Shown piece by piece: positions 1 to 7,534 of a DNA stretch of 64,000 nucleotides. Position 1 is the first letter of the stretch, and each line of letters starts with the position of its first letter. The stretch is from Rhizobium sp. P38BS-XIX (GTDB lineage: Bacteria > Pseudomonadota > Alphaproteobacteria > Rhizobiales > Rhizobiaceae), in the NCBI RefSeq assembly GCF_012641435.1, contig NZ_JABAIJ010000016.1, positions 79,014 through 143,013 of the forward strand, written 5' to 3'. A program made the position numbers and the translations under genes. The notes under the pieces are model-generated. The model searched no databases. It was not told the DNA's origin and saw only the letters and a list, made by a program, of their open reading frames with translations.

Positions 1-44
1 CTTCGCGTTTCGCCTCGAGCGTCCCGATGCGCGCCATGAAAGCA

Positions 45-1022
45 ATGGTAACATTGGCGGAGATTGAAGCTGCTCAGCGCCGAATTGCAGGCTATGCGAT
101 CCGCACGCCGTTGCAGCCGTCGCCGGTCCTGTCTCGGCATGTCAGCGCGCCCGTTTATCTGAAACTGGAAAGCAGGCAGACCACCGGCAGTTTCAAATTG
201 CGCGGCGCGACCAATGCCATCCTGGCTTTGGATCAGGAGGCGCGCTCACGCGGTTTGGTAACCGCGTCGACCGGCAATCACGGACGCGCTGTTGCGCATG
301 CAGCGAAAGCACTGGGCGCTCGCGTAACCATCTGCCTGTCGGCGCTCGTTCCCCGGAACAAAGTCGAAGCCATACGTAATCTTGGAGCAGATGTTCGCAT
401 CGTCGGGCGTTCCCAGGATGACGCCATGGATGAAGTTGAGCGTCTCGTGCGAGCTGAAGGCATGTGCTTTGTGCCCCCCTTCGACGATGCGGATATCATT
501 GCCGGTCAGGGTACGCTCGGGCTGGAAGTGATCCATGATCTCCCGCAAGCCACGATGGTTCTGGTGCCCTTGTCCGGTGGCGGACTTGCCGCTGGCGTTG
601 CTGCGGCGATCAAAGGTCGTTGCCCCACCGTCAAGGTGATCGGCCTATCCATGGAACGCGGAGCGGCAATGGCGGCAAGTCTGGTGGCGGGGGCACCCAT
701 CGAGGTCCAGGAGGTTGAAACACTTGCAGATTCGCTCGGCGGCGGCATTGGCCTTGGCAACCGCCATACCTTCTCCATGTGCAAGGAACTGCTCGACGAC
801 GTGATCCTGCTCAGCGAGACGGAGATCGCCGCGGGCATCCGCCATGCGGCGACCATCGAGGGTGAGGTCATCGAAGGGGCCGGCGCAGTTGGGATCGCGG
901 CCCTGCTTGCAGGCAAGATCAGACCGGGCGGCCCCACCGTTGTCATCGTATCCGGCGGCAACATCGATCCTGCGGCTCATCGACAAATCGTCGAAACGAC
1001 AGAAGTAGGTGTGATGCCATGA
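45..1022 (+). CDS. eutB: Hydroxyectoine utilisation dehydratase EutB
   Basis: PLP-dependent fold-type II enzyme of the threonine/serine dehydratase family, about 325 residues. The PLP lysine lies in TTGSFKLRGA near the N-terminus, a glycine-rich phosphate loop (LSGGGLAAG) is mid-protein, and an SGGNID motif sits near the C-terminus. In ectoine users EutB works with EutA and EutC to turn 5-hydroxyectoine into ectoine; the exact chemistry is less settled than for DoeA/DoeB. The assignment rests on the family resemblance and on the downstream eutC-doeA-doeB-ehu genes. The start is uncertain: ATGs at 27, 36 and 45 are in frame and none has a clear Shine-Dalgarno. I chose 45 because family-like sequence (MVTLAEIEAAQ) begins there. 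The preceding gene, eutA in Sinorhizobium order, would lie outside the window. The gene overlaps eutC by 4 bases, so translation is probably coupled. Confidence 0.85.
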   Translation: MVTLAEIEAAQRRIAGYAIRTPLQPSPVLSRHVSAPVYLKLESRQTTGSFKLRGATNAILALDQEARSRGLVTASTGNHGRAVAHAAKALGARVTICLSALVPRNKVEAIRNLGADVRIVGRSQDDAMDEVERLVRAEGMCFVPPFDDADIIAGQGTLGLEVIHDLPQATMVLVPLSGGGLAAGVAAAIKGRCPTVKVIGLSMERGAAMAASLVAGAPIEVQEVETLADSLGGGIGLGNRHTFSMCKELLDDVILLSETEIAAGIRHAATIEGEVIEGAGAVGIAALLAGKIRPGGPTVVIVSGGNIDPAAHRQIVETTEVGVMP

Positions 1023-2035
1023 CACGTGTGCTCGTTCTTACGGAAATCGATCTTCGCAAAATCATCCAGCTCGACATGGATGCGGTCGATCGCGTCGAAG
1101 AGGCCTTTGCCGCGCTTGCCACGAAGGCCGTGGCAATGCCACCGATCATGCGGCTGGATATCCCCGCGCATCGTGGCGAGGTCGATGTGAAAACGGCCTA
1201 CCTTCCTGATCTTGACAGTTTCGCGATCAAAGTAAGCCCCGGCTTCTTCGACAATCCGTCGCTGGGTTTGCCGAGCACTAACGGATTGATGATGCTTCTG
1301 TCGGCCCGCACCGGCCTTGTCGAGGCGCTTCTGCTCGACAACGGCTATCTGACGGATGTGCGCACCGCAGCAGCAGGGGCGGTTGGCGCCCGGCACCTGT
1401 CTCGACCGGATTCAAGGACTGCCGCAATTTTCGGCGCTGGCATGCAGGCTCGCCTGCAATTGCGCGCACTCACTCTTGTCCGGCCGATCGCGGCTGCCCG
1501 GATCTGGGCCCGGGATCTGGCAAAAGCTGAAAAGCTCGCTCGCGAACTGACGGTGGAACTCGGTTTTCCTGTTGTGGCGCAAGCGGATGCCGAAGAGGCT
1601 TGTCGTGGCGCCGATATCATCGTGACCACAACTCCTTCGCAGAAGCCGATCCTGAAAGCCGAGTGGCTGCGGCCCGGGCAGCACATCACTGCCATGGGCT
1701 CAGACGCCGAGCACAAGAACGAGATCGATCCTGCAGCCATCGGCAAAGCCACCCTCTACGTCGCCGACAGCCTGAAGCAGACGCGGCGACTGGGCGAGCT
1801 TCATCACGCGATCGCGGCGGGACTGGTGAGTGAGGCCGCCGATTTCCCCGAGCTCGGCGCCATCGTCGCCGGCAAGGTGCCGGGCCGCCGGTCGCCCGAG
1901 GCGATCACACTTTGCGATCTGACCGGGACAGGCGTCCAGGATACCGCCATTGCCACTCTTGCTCATCGTCGTGCCGTTTCGGCCGGTGCGGGGCAGGCGA
2001 TCGAAACGACAGAAGCATCAGGAGACCCAGCGTGA
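1019..2035 (+). CDS. eutC: Ectoine utilisation protein EutC (ornithine cyclodeaminase/mu-crystallin family)
   Basis: 338-residue member of the ornithine cyclodeaminase/mu-crystallin family. The substrate-side motif (DVRTAAAGAVGARHL, about residues 113-127) is followed by a Rossmann dinucleotide fold with GAGMQARLQ. It is thought to act with EutA and EutB on hydroxyectoine. The start overlaps the eutB stop (ATGA) and an AGGTG lies about 8 bases upstream. The stop in turn overlaps the doeA GTG start (GTGA), so the three genes form a tightly coupled operon. Without context it could be read as a generic imine reductase or ornithine cyclodeaminase; the neighbours decide the call. Confidence 0.85.
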   Translation: MTRVLVLTEIDLRKIIQLDMDAVDRVEEAFAALATKAVAMPPIMRLDIPAHRGEVDVKTAYLPDLDSFAIKVSPGFFDNPSLGLPSTNGLMMLLSARTGLVEALLLDNGYLTDVRTAAAGAVGARHLSRPDSRTAAIFGAGMQARLQLRALTLVRPIAAARIWARDLAKAEKLARELTVELGFPVVAQADAEEACRGADIIVTTTPSQKPILKAEWLRPGQHITAMGSDAEHKNEIDPAAIGKATLYVADSLKQTRRLGELHHAIAAGLVSEAADFPELGAIVAGKVPGRRSPEAITLCDLTGTGVQDTAIATLAHRRAVSAGAGQAIETTEASGDPA

Positions 2036-3210
2036 GCGAACCGATCCTCAATTTTACCCGCGCCGAATATGCTGAACGGCTCGCAAAGACGCGCCGCGCC
2101 ATGGAAAAATCAGGTGTCGATCTCGTCATCGTCACCGATCCCTCGAACATGCATTGGCTTACCGGCTATGACGGCTGGTCCTTCTATGTGCATCAATGTG
2201 TGGTAGTACCGGGTTCAGGCGAGCCGATCTGGTATGGACGCGGGCAGGACGCCAACGGCGCCAAGCGCACGGCCTATCTCGCCCATGATAATATCGTCGG
2301 CTATCCCGATCACTACGTGCAGTCCAACGAGCGTCATCCGATGGACTTGCTTTCGAAGCTCATCGAGGAGCGCGGCTGGGCCAACGCTTCGATCGCCGTG
2401 GAGATGGACAATTATTGGTTCACGGCCGCTGCCTATGCCTCGTTGGTCAAGCATCTGCCGAATGCCCGTTTTAAGGATGCGCAAGGACTGGTGAACTGGC
2501 AGCGAGCCGTCAAGAGCAAGACTGAACTCGACTATATGCGCAAGGCAGGCCGTATCGTCGAGGCCATGCACAAGAGGATCGTGGAAAAGGTCGAGCCGGG
2601 TATCCGCAAATCCGATCTCGTCGCCGAAATCTATGATGCCGGTATCCGCGGCGTCGACGGTTTCGGAGGTGACTATGCCGCGATCGTGCCGTTGCTGCCA
2701 TCCGGTGCCGATGCTTCTGCGCCGCATCTGACCTGGGACGACAAGCCGATGAAGAGCGGCGAAGGCACCTTTTTCGAGATCGCTGGCTGCTATCGCCGCT
2801 ATCACTGCCCGTTGTCGCGAACGATTTTTCTCGGCAAGCCGACCCAGGCGTTTCTTGACGCCGAGAAGGCGACGCTCGAGGGCATGGAGGCCGGCCTTGC
2901 CGCCGCCAAACCCGGCAATGTCTGCGAGGATATCGCCAATTCCTTCTTTGCGGTCCTGAAGAAGTACGGGATCGTCAAGGATAACCGCACGGGCTATTCG
3001 ATCGGTCTCTCCTATCCGCCGGACTGGGGCGAGCGGACCATGAGCCTGCGCCCTGGCGATCGCACCGAGCTCCAGCCCGGAATGACGTTCCACTTCATGA
3101 CCGGCCTCTGGCTCGAAACCATGGGAATGGAGATCACCGAAAGCATCGTCATTACCGAAAGCGGCGTCGAGTGCCTTTCCAACGTGCCCCGTCGGCTTGT
3201 CGTGAAGTGA
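2032..3210 (+). CDS. doeA: Ectoine hydrolase DoeA (EutD), M24 peptidase-like
   Basis: 392-residue pita-bread-fold protein of the M24 creatinase/aminopeptidase family with an N-terminal creatinase-like domain (residues about 10-150) and the C-terminal catalytic fold. DoeA opens the ectoine ring hydrolytically to give N-alpha-acetyl-L-2,4-diaminobutyrate (and its hydroxy form from hydroxyectoine). I chose the GTG at 2032 because it overlaps the eutC stop as GTGA, has GGAGA about 7 bases upstream, and gives the family's usual length of near 393 residues; a longer in-frame extension into eutC is not credible. The motif HWLTGYDGWSFYVHQ near residue 40 is typical of these hydrolases. The stop is followed directly by the doeB ATG. 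Confidence 0.9.
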   Translation: MSEPILNFTRAEYAERLAKTRRAMEKSGVDLVIVTDPSNMHWLTGYDGWSFYVHQCVVVPGSGEPIWYGRGQDANGAKRTAYLAHDNIVGYPDHYVQSNERHPMDLLSKLIEERGWANASIAVEMDNYWFTAAAYASLVKHLPNARFKDAQGLVNWQRAVKSKTELDYMRKAGRIVEAMHKRIVEKVEPGIRKSDLVAEIYDAGIRGVDGFGGDYAAIVPLLPSGADASAPHLTWDDKPMKSGEGTFFEIAGCYRRYHCPLSRTIFLGKPTQAFLDAEKATLEGMEAGLAAAKPGNVCEDIANSFFAVLKKYGIVKDNRTGYSIGLSYPPDWGERTMSLRPGDRTELQPGMTFHFMTGLWLETMGMEITESIVITESGVECLSNVPRRLVVK

Positions 3211-4239
3211 ATGCCTGAGATGAGCAGCATGAGCATATCCAAACGCGCATCGCCGATTACGCCGACGGTCGATTTCGACCGGGACGGCATCCAGCACGGC
3301 CATCTGCGTCTGCCCTGGTCACGCGATGATTCCGCCTGGGGATCAATCATGATCCCGATCTGCGTCATCAGGAACGGCGAAGGGCCGACGGCGCTTTTGA
3401 CCGGCGCCAATCACGGCGATGAATATGAAGGGCCTGTTGCGCTCTTCGATCTTGCCCGGACGCTGAAGCCGGAAGATATCAAGGGGCGGGTCATCATCGT
3501 TCCGGCGATGAACTATCCCGCCTTCCGGGCGGCGACGCGCACCTCTCCAATCGACAAGGGCAACCTCAATCGCAGTTTTCCCGGCAGGCCCGATGGCAAC
3601 GTGACCGAAAAGATTGCCGACTATTTCACGCGCCACCTACTGCCGCTTGCCGACATCGTGCTCGACTTTCATTCGGGCGGCCGCACGCTCGATTTCCTGC
3701 CCTATGCCGCCGCGCATGAGCTGCCGGACAAGACGCAGGAGAAAGCCTGCTTCGACGGCGTTGCCGCGTTTTCCGCACCCTATTCCATGCGAATGATCGA
3801 GATCGATGCTGCCGGCATGTACGACACCGCGGCCGAGGAGATGGGCAAGGTTTTTGTAACGACCGAGCTTTCGGGCGGGGGAACCATATCGGCGCGCACG
3901 GCTTCAATTGCCAAGCGCGGCGTTCTCAATCTCCTGAAGCATGCGGGCATCGTCTCCGGCGCACCGGAGGTCGCAGCGACGCAATGGCTCGATATGCCCT
4001 CGTCGGATTGCTTTGTGTTTTCCGAAGCTGATGGCCTCTTCGAACCGCTCAAGGATCTCGGCGACACAGTCGCACAGGGAGAAATCATCGCCCGTATCCA
4101 TCCGATCGGCCGTACGGGCGGCGAACCTTCAGATTATCGAGCGGCGCTGAATGGTGTTCTTGCCGCACGTCATTTCCCTGGCTTCATCAAGACCGGGGAC
4201 TGTCTCGCCGTCGTCGCAACGTTGACGGAGGGGCCTTGA
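3211..4239 (+). CDS. doeB: N-alpha-acetyl-L-2,4-diaminobutyrate deacetylase DoeB (EutE)
   Basis: 342-residue zinc carboxypeptidase-like enzyme of the succinylglutamate desuccinylase/aspartoacylase (AstE/AspA) family. Zinc ligands are visible as H-x-x-E in GANHGDEYEG (about residue 67) and a His in DFHSGG (about residue 150); RSFPGRPDG carries the conserved Arg. It removes the acetyl group from the DoeA product to yield 2,4-diaminobutyrate, the DoeD substrate. The first ATG abuts the doeA stop; in-frame ATGs at 3220 and 3229 are alternatives and no strong Shine-Dalgarno separates them. It is the last enzyme gene before the transporter genes, separated from ehuB by 103 bases holding a GC-rich hairpin. 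Confidence 0.9.
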   Translation: MPEMSSMSISKRASPITPTVDFDRDGIQHGHLRLPWSRDDSAWGSIMIPICVIRNGEGPTALLTGANHGDEYEGPVALFDLARTLKPEDIKGRVIIVPAMNYPAFRAATRTSPIDKGNLNRSFPGRPDGNVTEKIADYFTRHLLPLADIVLDFHSGGRTLDFLPYAAAHELPDKTQEKACFDGVAAFSAPYSMRMIEIDAAGMYDTAAEEMGKVFVTTELSGGGTISARTASIAKRGVLNLLKHAGIVSGAPEVAATQWLDMPSSDCFVFSEADGLFEPLKDLGDTVAQGEIIARIHPIGRTGGEPSDYRAALNGVLAARHFPGFIKTGDCLAVVATLTEGP

Positions 4240-4242
4240 GTT

Positions 4243-4267
4243 GCCGCGCCGCGGCAGCGCGGCGCGG
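4243..4267 (+). other. GC-rich hairpin between doeB and ehuB
   Basis: A 7-bp perfect stem, GCCGCGC (4243-4249) with GCGCGGC (4257-4263). An alternative overlapping pairing is CCGCGCC (4244-4250) with GGCGCGG (4261-4267). No U-run follows, so it is not a canonical terminator. Its place just before the binding-protein gene fits a 3' RNA stabiliser or partial terminator that sets different transcript levels for enzymes and transporter. The function is inference. Confidence 0.5.
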
Positions 4268-4342
4268 ATCATCACCCCGTTACGGCAGAGATCCGGAAAA
4301 CCGGACAGCCGATAACGGAATTCAACCACAGAGGAGTGAACG

Positions 4343-5200
4343 ATGAGATCGAATTTTTATCGCAGTGTGGCCGCATTGGGCCTCTCCATCGGCCTGGCCG
4401 CATCCGCAAATGCCGCCAGCCTTGAGCAGATCAAGAAGGATGGCTACATCCGCGGCGCCAGCGCCAACGAAGTTCCCTACAGCTTCATGGATGAGAGTGG
4501 TACCGCCAAGGGCATCGGTCCGGATGTTGCCGCAGCCGTCCTTAAATCGATGGGCGTGAAGGAAGTCGACTGGACGGTGACGCCGTTCGGATCGCTGATC
4601 CCCGGCCTCAAGGCAAAGCGCTTCGATTTTGTTGCCGCCGAACAGAATATCCTGCCGGAACGCTGCAAGCAGGTTCAATTCACCACACCGAACTCCAGCT
4701 ATGGCGAAGGCCTGCTGGTGCCGAAGGGCAATCCCAAGAATCTGCATTCCTACGAAGACATCAAAAAGGATCCTTCGTTGAAAATTGCGATTGTATCCGG
4801 CGCCGATCAGCTCGATTTCTTCCACGGTCTCGGCATTCCGGACTCACAGATCGTCATGATCCAGGCGAACGCCGATGCGTTGTCGACGATCCAGACCGGA
4901 CGCGCCGACGCCTATGCAGCAACCGAGCTGACTGTTGCCAAGCTTGTTCAGGGCAGCACGAATGTCGAGCACGCAGCGCCCTTCACTGACCCAGTCATCA
5001 ACGGAAAATCCGCCAGAAGCTATGGCGGCTTCGATTTCCGCCCTGAAGACAAGGAGCTCTACAAGGCCTTCAATACGGCGCTTGAAGCCTTCAAGAAGAC
5101 CGATGACTACAAGAAGATCCTGATGTCTTATGGTCTTAGCGATGAAAGCGTCGAGGCGGCACGCACCAAGAGCACCGAAGACCTTTGCGCGGGCAAGTGA
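4343..5200 (+). CDS. ehuB: Ectoine/hydroxyectoine ABC transporter, periplasmic binding protein EhuB
   Basis: 285-residue family 3 (polar amino acid type) solute-binding protein. Residues 1-24 are a Sec signal peptide with a probable cleavage after ANA. The mature protein shows the family's opening (YIRGASANEVPYSFMDESG) and the DVAAAVLKSMG segment. EhuB binds ectoine and hydroxyectoine with high affinity in Sinorhizobium meliloti. GAGGAG lies 7 bases before the ATG. It is first of four transporter genes, ehuB-C-D-A, a different order from the ehuABCD of S. meliloti. The identity relies on the ehu/eut context; by itself it could be any amino-acid binding protein. Confidence 0.88.
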   Translation: MRSNFYRSVAALGLSIGLAASANAASLEQIKKDGYIRGASANEVPYSFMDESGTAKGIGPDVAAAVLKSMGVKEVDWTVTPFGSLIPGLKAKRFDFVAAEQNILPERCKQVQFTTPNSSYGEGLLVPKGNPKNLHSYEDIKKDPSLKIAIVSGADQLDFFHGLGIPDSQIVMIQANADALSTIQTGRADAYAATELTVAKLVQGSTNVEHAAPFTDPVINGKSARSYGGFDFRPEDKELYKAFNTALEAFKKTDDYKKILMSYGLSDESVEAARTKSTEDLCAGK

Positions 5201-5292
5201 CTTTATCGATCATCGGGAACGACCTGGCGGCAGTCTGCGGACGATCGCCAGGTCGCTCGGCCCCTCCCATCCTGGAACGGAGGTGACCCAAA

Positions 5293-5958
5293 ATGAGTTG
5301 GACCCATTATATTCCGGCCTTGCTGAAGGGCGCGGAGGTGACCGCGATCATCGCCGTCGCCTCGATGCTGCTCGGTGCCGCACTTGCCTTTGCAGCCGGC
5401 CTTGCGCGCTTTGCCGGAGGGAGGCTGCTCTCCTCGATCGCGATCGTTTATATCGAGATCTTTCGCGGCACGTCGCTGCTGGTGCAGCTCTTCTGGCTTT
5501 ATTACGCGCTGCCGCTGATTGGAATCTCCTTCGACCCCATCACGACAGGCATCGCCGGCCTGGCGCTCAACATCGGCGCCTATGGCGCGGAAGTGGTGCG
5601 CGGTGCGTTGCAGGCGGTTCCAGATACCCAGCATGAGGCGGCGCGAGCCCTCAACTTCGGCCAGCGTCAGACGCTCTTCCACATCGTTCTACCGCAGGCT
5701 GTGGTCGAAATGATGCCGGCTTTCGGCAATCTCGCGGTCCAGAACCTCAAGGACACGGCTTTGGTGTCGCTTATTTCGATCAGCGATCTGACCTTTCAGG
5801 CGCAGCAATTGCGCAATATCACGCTCGATAGCGTCACGATCTACTCGCTGACGCTCGTCGGCTATTTCATCATGGCGCTCATCCTCGTCGCCTTCATGCG
5901 TTGGCTGGAGACGGTCTTCCGGCGTGGCGCCGCCTTCCCGGGGAGGTCCCCGGCATGA
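5293..5958 (+). CDS. ehuC: Ectoine/hydroxyectoine ABC transporter permease EhuC
   Basis: 221-residue inner-membrane permease of the HisM/HisQ type with about five transmembrane helices. The cytoplasmic coupling loop matches the EAA consensus (QHEAARALNFGQRQTLFHIVLPQA), and an FRGTSLLVQLFWLYYALP segment precedes it, both typical of polar amino acid permeases. A strong GGAGGTGA lies upstream of the ATG. The stop overlaps the ehuD start (ATGA). It would pair with EhuD as the membrane heterodimer. Confidence 0.88.
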   Translation: MSWTHYIPALLKGAEVTAIIAVASMLLGAALAFAAGLARFAGGRLLSSIAIVYIEIFRGTSLLVQLFWLYYALPLIGISFDPITTGIAGLALNIGAYGAEVVRGALQAVPDTQHEAARALNFGQRQTLFHIVLPQAVVEMMPAFGNLAVQNLKDTALVSLISISDLTFQAQQLRNITLDSVTIYSLTLVGYFIMALILVAFMRWLETVFRRGAAFPGRSPA

Positions 5959-6647
5959 TGTATGGCTTCACATGGGATACGTCGACGACGCTGTCCTTCG
6001 CATGGTCAATCCTGCCGATCCTTGGCATCGGCTTGATCGTGACGCTTGAGGCGGCGGCCGCCGGCTTTGCCATCGCACTCGTTCTCGGCCTGATCTTCGC
6101 CTTGCTGCGACGCAGTCGCTTCATTGCGATTTCCTGGCCGACAGCCTTCGTCATCGAGTTCCTGCGCGACACGCCGTTGCTCGTGCAGCTCTTTTTCCTC
6201 TACTACGTCCTGCCGATCTACGGCATCACGCTGCCTGCATTCCTGACGGGCGCTCTGGCCCTCGGGCTGCAATATTCGGCCTATACATCGGAAGTGTATC
6301 GTGGCGGTCTCGATGCCGTGCCGCGTGGACAATGGGAGGCGGCGACGGCGCTCAATCTTGGCCATGGGCGTACCTATTGGGATATCATCATCCCACAGGC
6401 GATCCCCCGCATCATTCCGGCCATGGGCAATTATCTCGTTTCCATGCTCAAGGAGACGCCGGTGCTCTCCGTCGTCACGGTGGTCGACATGCTCAACCTT
6501 GCCAATCTCATCGGAGATCGGACATTCGAGTATCTGGTGCCCCTTTCTCTCGTTGGCCTGATCTTTCTCATCCTCACGCTCGTCTGCTCGGCGGTCATTC
6601 ATTGGCTCGAAAAGGCGTTGCCGAAAAACGGAATTGCTCTCAAATGA
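5955..6647 (+). CDS. ehuD: Ectoine/hydroxyectoine ABC transporter permease EhuD
   Basis: Permease of about 230 residues, same family as EhuC. It carries an RDTPLLVQLFFLYYVLP segment and an EAA loop (QWEAATALNLGHGRTYWDIIIPQA). I chose the ATG at 5955 because it overlaps the ehuC stop (ATGA) and GGAGG lies 9 bases upstream; the next codon is also ATG. A longer reading that runs back into ehuC is rejected. Its stop overlaps the ehuA start in the same manner, so ehuC-D-A are translationally coupled. Confidence 0.88.
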   Translation: MMYGFTWDTSTTLSFAWSILPILGIGLIVTLEAAAAGFAIALVLGLIFALLRRSRFIAISWPTAFVIEFLRDTPLLVQLFFLYYVLPIYGITLPAFLTGALALGLQYSAYTSEVYRGGLDAVPRGQWEAATALNLGHGRTYWDIIIPQAIPRIIPAMGNYLVSMLKETPVLSVVTVVDMLNLANLIGDRTFEYLVPLSLVGLIFLILTLVCSAVIHWLEKALPKNGIALK

Positions 6648-7408
6648 CGCAACCACTGATCCGCTTTCAAGATGTGACCAAGCGCTACGGCCATCTGACC
6701 GTACTCGATGATTTCTGTTTCGATGTCGCGCCCGGTGAGAAGGTGACGCTGATCGGCCCATCCGGCTCTGGGAAATCAACGGTCCTGCGCATCCTCATGA
6801 CGCTCGAACCCTTCCAGGAGGGAACCTTGCATCTGGCCGGCATGTCCTACCATCAGGACAATGGTCGCGGACGCTTCCTCGCTAGCGAGGCGCATCTGCG
6901 CCAGATCCGCACCCATGTCGGCATGGTCTTCCAGAGCTTCAATCTGTTTCCGCACATGACCGTGCTGCGCAATGTCGTGGAGGCGCCGACCCGCGTGCTG
7001 GGGTTGGGGCGGGCGGAGGCCGAATGCCGCGCAGTCGAACTTCTGCGCATGGTCGGCCTTTCAGAAAAGAAGGATCACTATCCAAGCCAGCTCTCGGGCG
7101 GCCAGCAGCAGCGCGTCGCGATCGCCCGTGCGCTTGCCATGCGCCCGAGAGTGCTGCTCTTCGACGAGCCGACATCGGCGCTCGATCCGCAGCTTGTCGG
7201 CGAGGTGCTCGGCGTCATTCGTGACCTTGCCCATGAGCACGACCTGACCATGCTTTTGGTCACGCATGAGATGCGCTTTGCGCGCGAAGTGTCCGATCGG
7301 GTTTGCTTCTTCGACAAGGGTCGCATCTGTGAGCAGGGCAAGCCAGAAGAGATCTTCAGCGCGCCCAAGGAGGAGCGCACCAAGGAGTTCCTCGCGTCTA
7401 TCCTTTGA
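6644..7408 (+). CDS. ehuA: Ectoine/hydroxyectoine ABC transporter ATP-binding protein EhuA
   Basis: 254-residue ABC ATPase of the HisP/GlnQ type: Walker A GPSGSGKST (about residues 36-44), Q-loop VFQSFNLFPHMTV, signature LSGGQQQRVAIARAL, Walker B VLLFDEPTSALDP and the switch His in LVTHEM. It energises ectoine uptake through EhuCD. The ATG at 6644 overlaps the ehuD stop; an in-frame extension upstream into ehuD is rejected. It is the last gene of the plus-strand operon, which then meets a palindromic repeat and the convergent regulator gene. Confidence 0.9.
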   Translation: MTQPLIRFQDVTKRYGHLTVLDDFCFDVAPGEKVTLIGPSGSGKSTVLRILMTLEPFQEGTLHLAGMSYHQDNGRGRFLASEAHLRQIRTHVGMVFQSFNLFPHMTVLRNVVEAPTRVLGLGRAEAECRAVELLRMVGLSEKKDHYPSQLSGGQQQRVAIARALAMRPRVLLFDEPTSALDPQLVGEVLGVIRDLAHEHDLTMLLVTHEMRFAREVSDRVCFFDKGRICEQGKPEEIFSAPKEERTKEFLASIL

Positions 7409-7430
7409 GGAAATCGAATTGCGGCGGCGC

Positions 7431-7534
7431 TAGGGCGGTTCAGCTTTTCACGGAACCCCCGAACCGCTCTATCTCTTTGTTTTCGCGTAATTCCGGACGG
7501 AAAACCGCTGCGCACTTTTCCTGGAATTGCTCTA
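7431..7534. repeat. RIME-like palindromic intergenic element, copy 1
   Basis: About 100 bases built from two inverted repeats: GCGGTTC (7435-7441) with GAACCGC (7461-7467), and AATTCC (7489-7494) with GGAATT (7523-7528). A second copy lies at 57003-57101 with the same blocks in the same order (TTTTCACGGAA, CGAACCGCT, AATTCCGGA, TTTCCTGGAATTGC). Structure and sequence recall the Rhizobium-specific intergenic mosaic elements (RIME). It sits between the convergent ehuA and enuR genes, and the last bases of the element supply the TAG stop of enuR (7532-7534). Confidence 0.75.

Noticed and set aside
4240..4342. A riboswitch before ehuB
   Set aside because: The stretch is short and contains only a simple hairpin; no conserved aptamer layout can be recognised.
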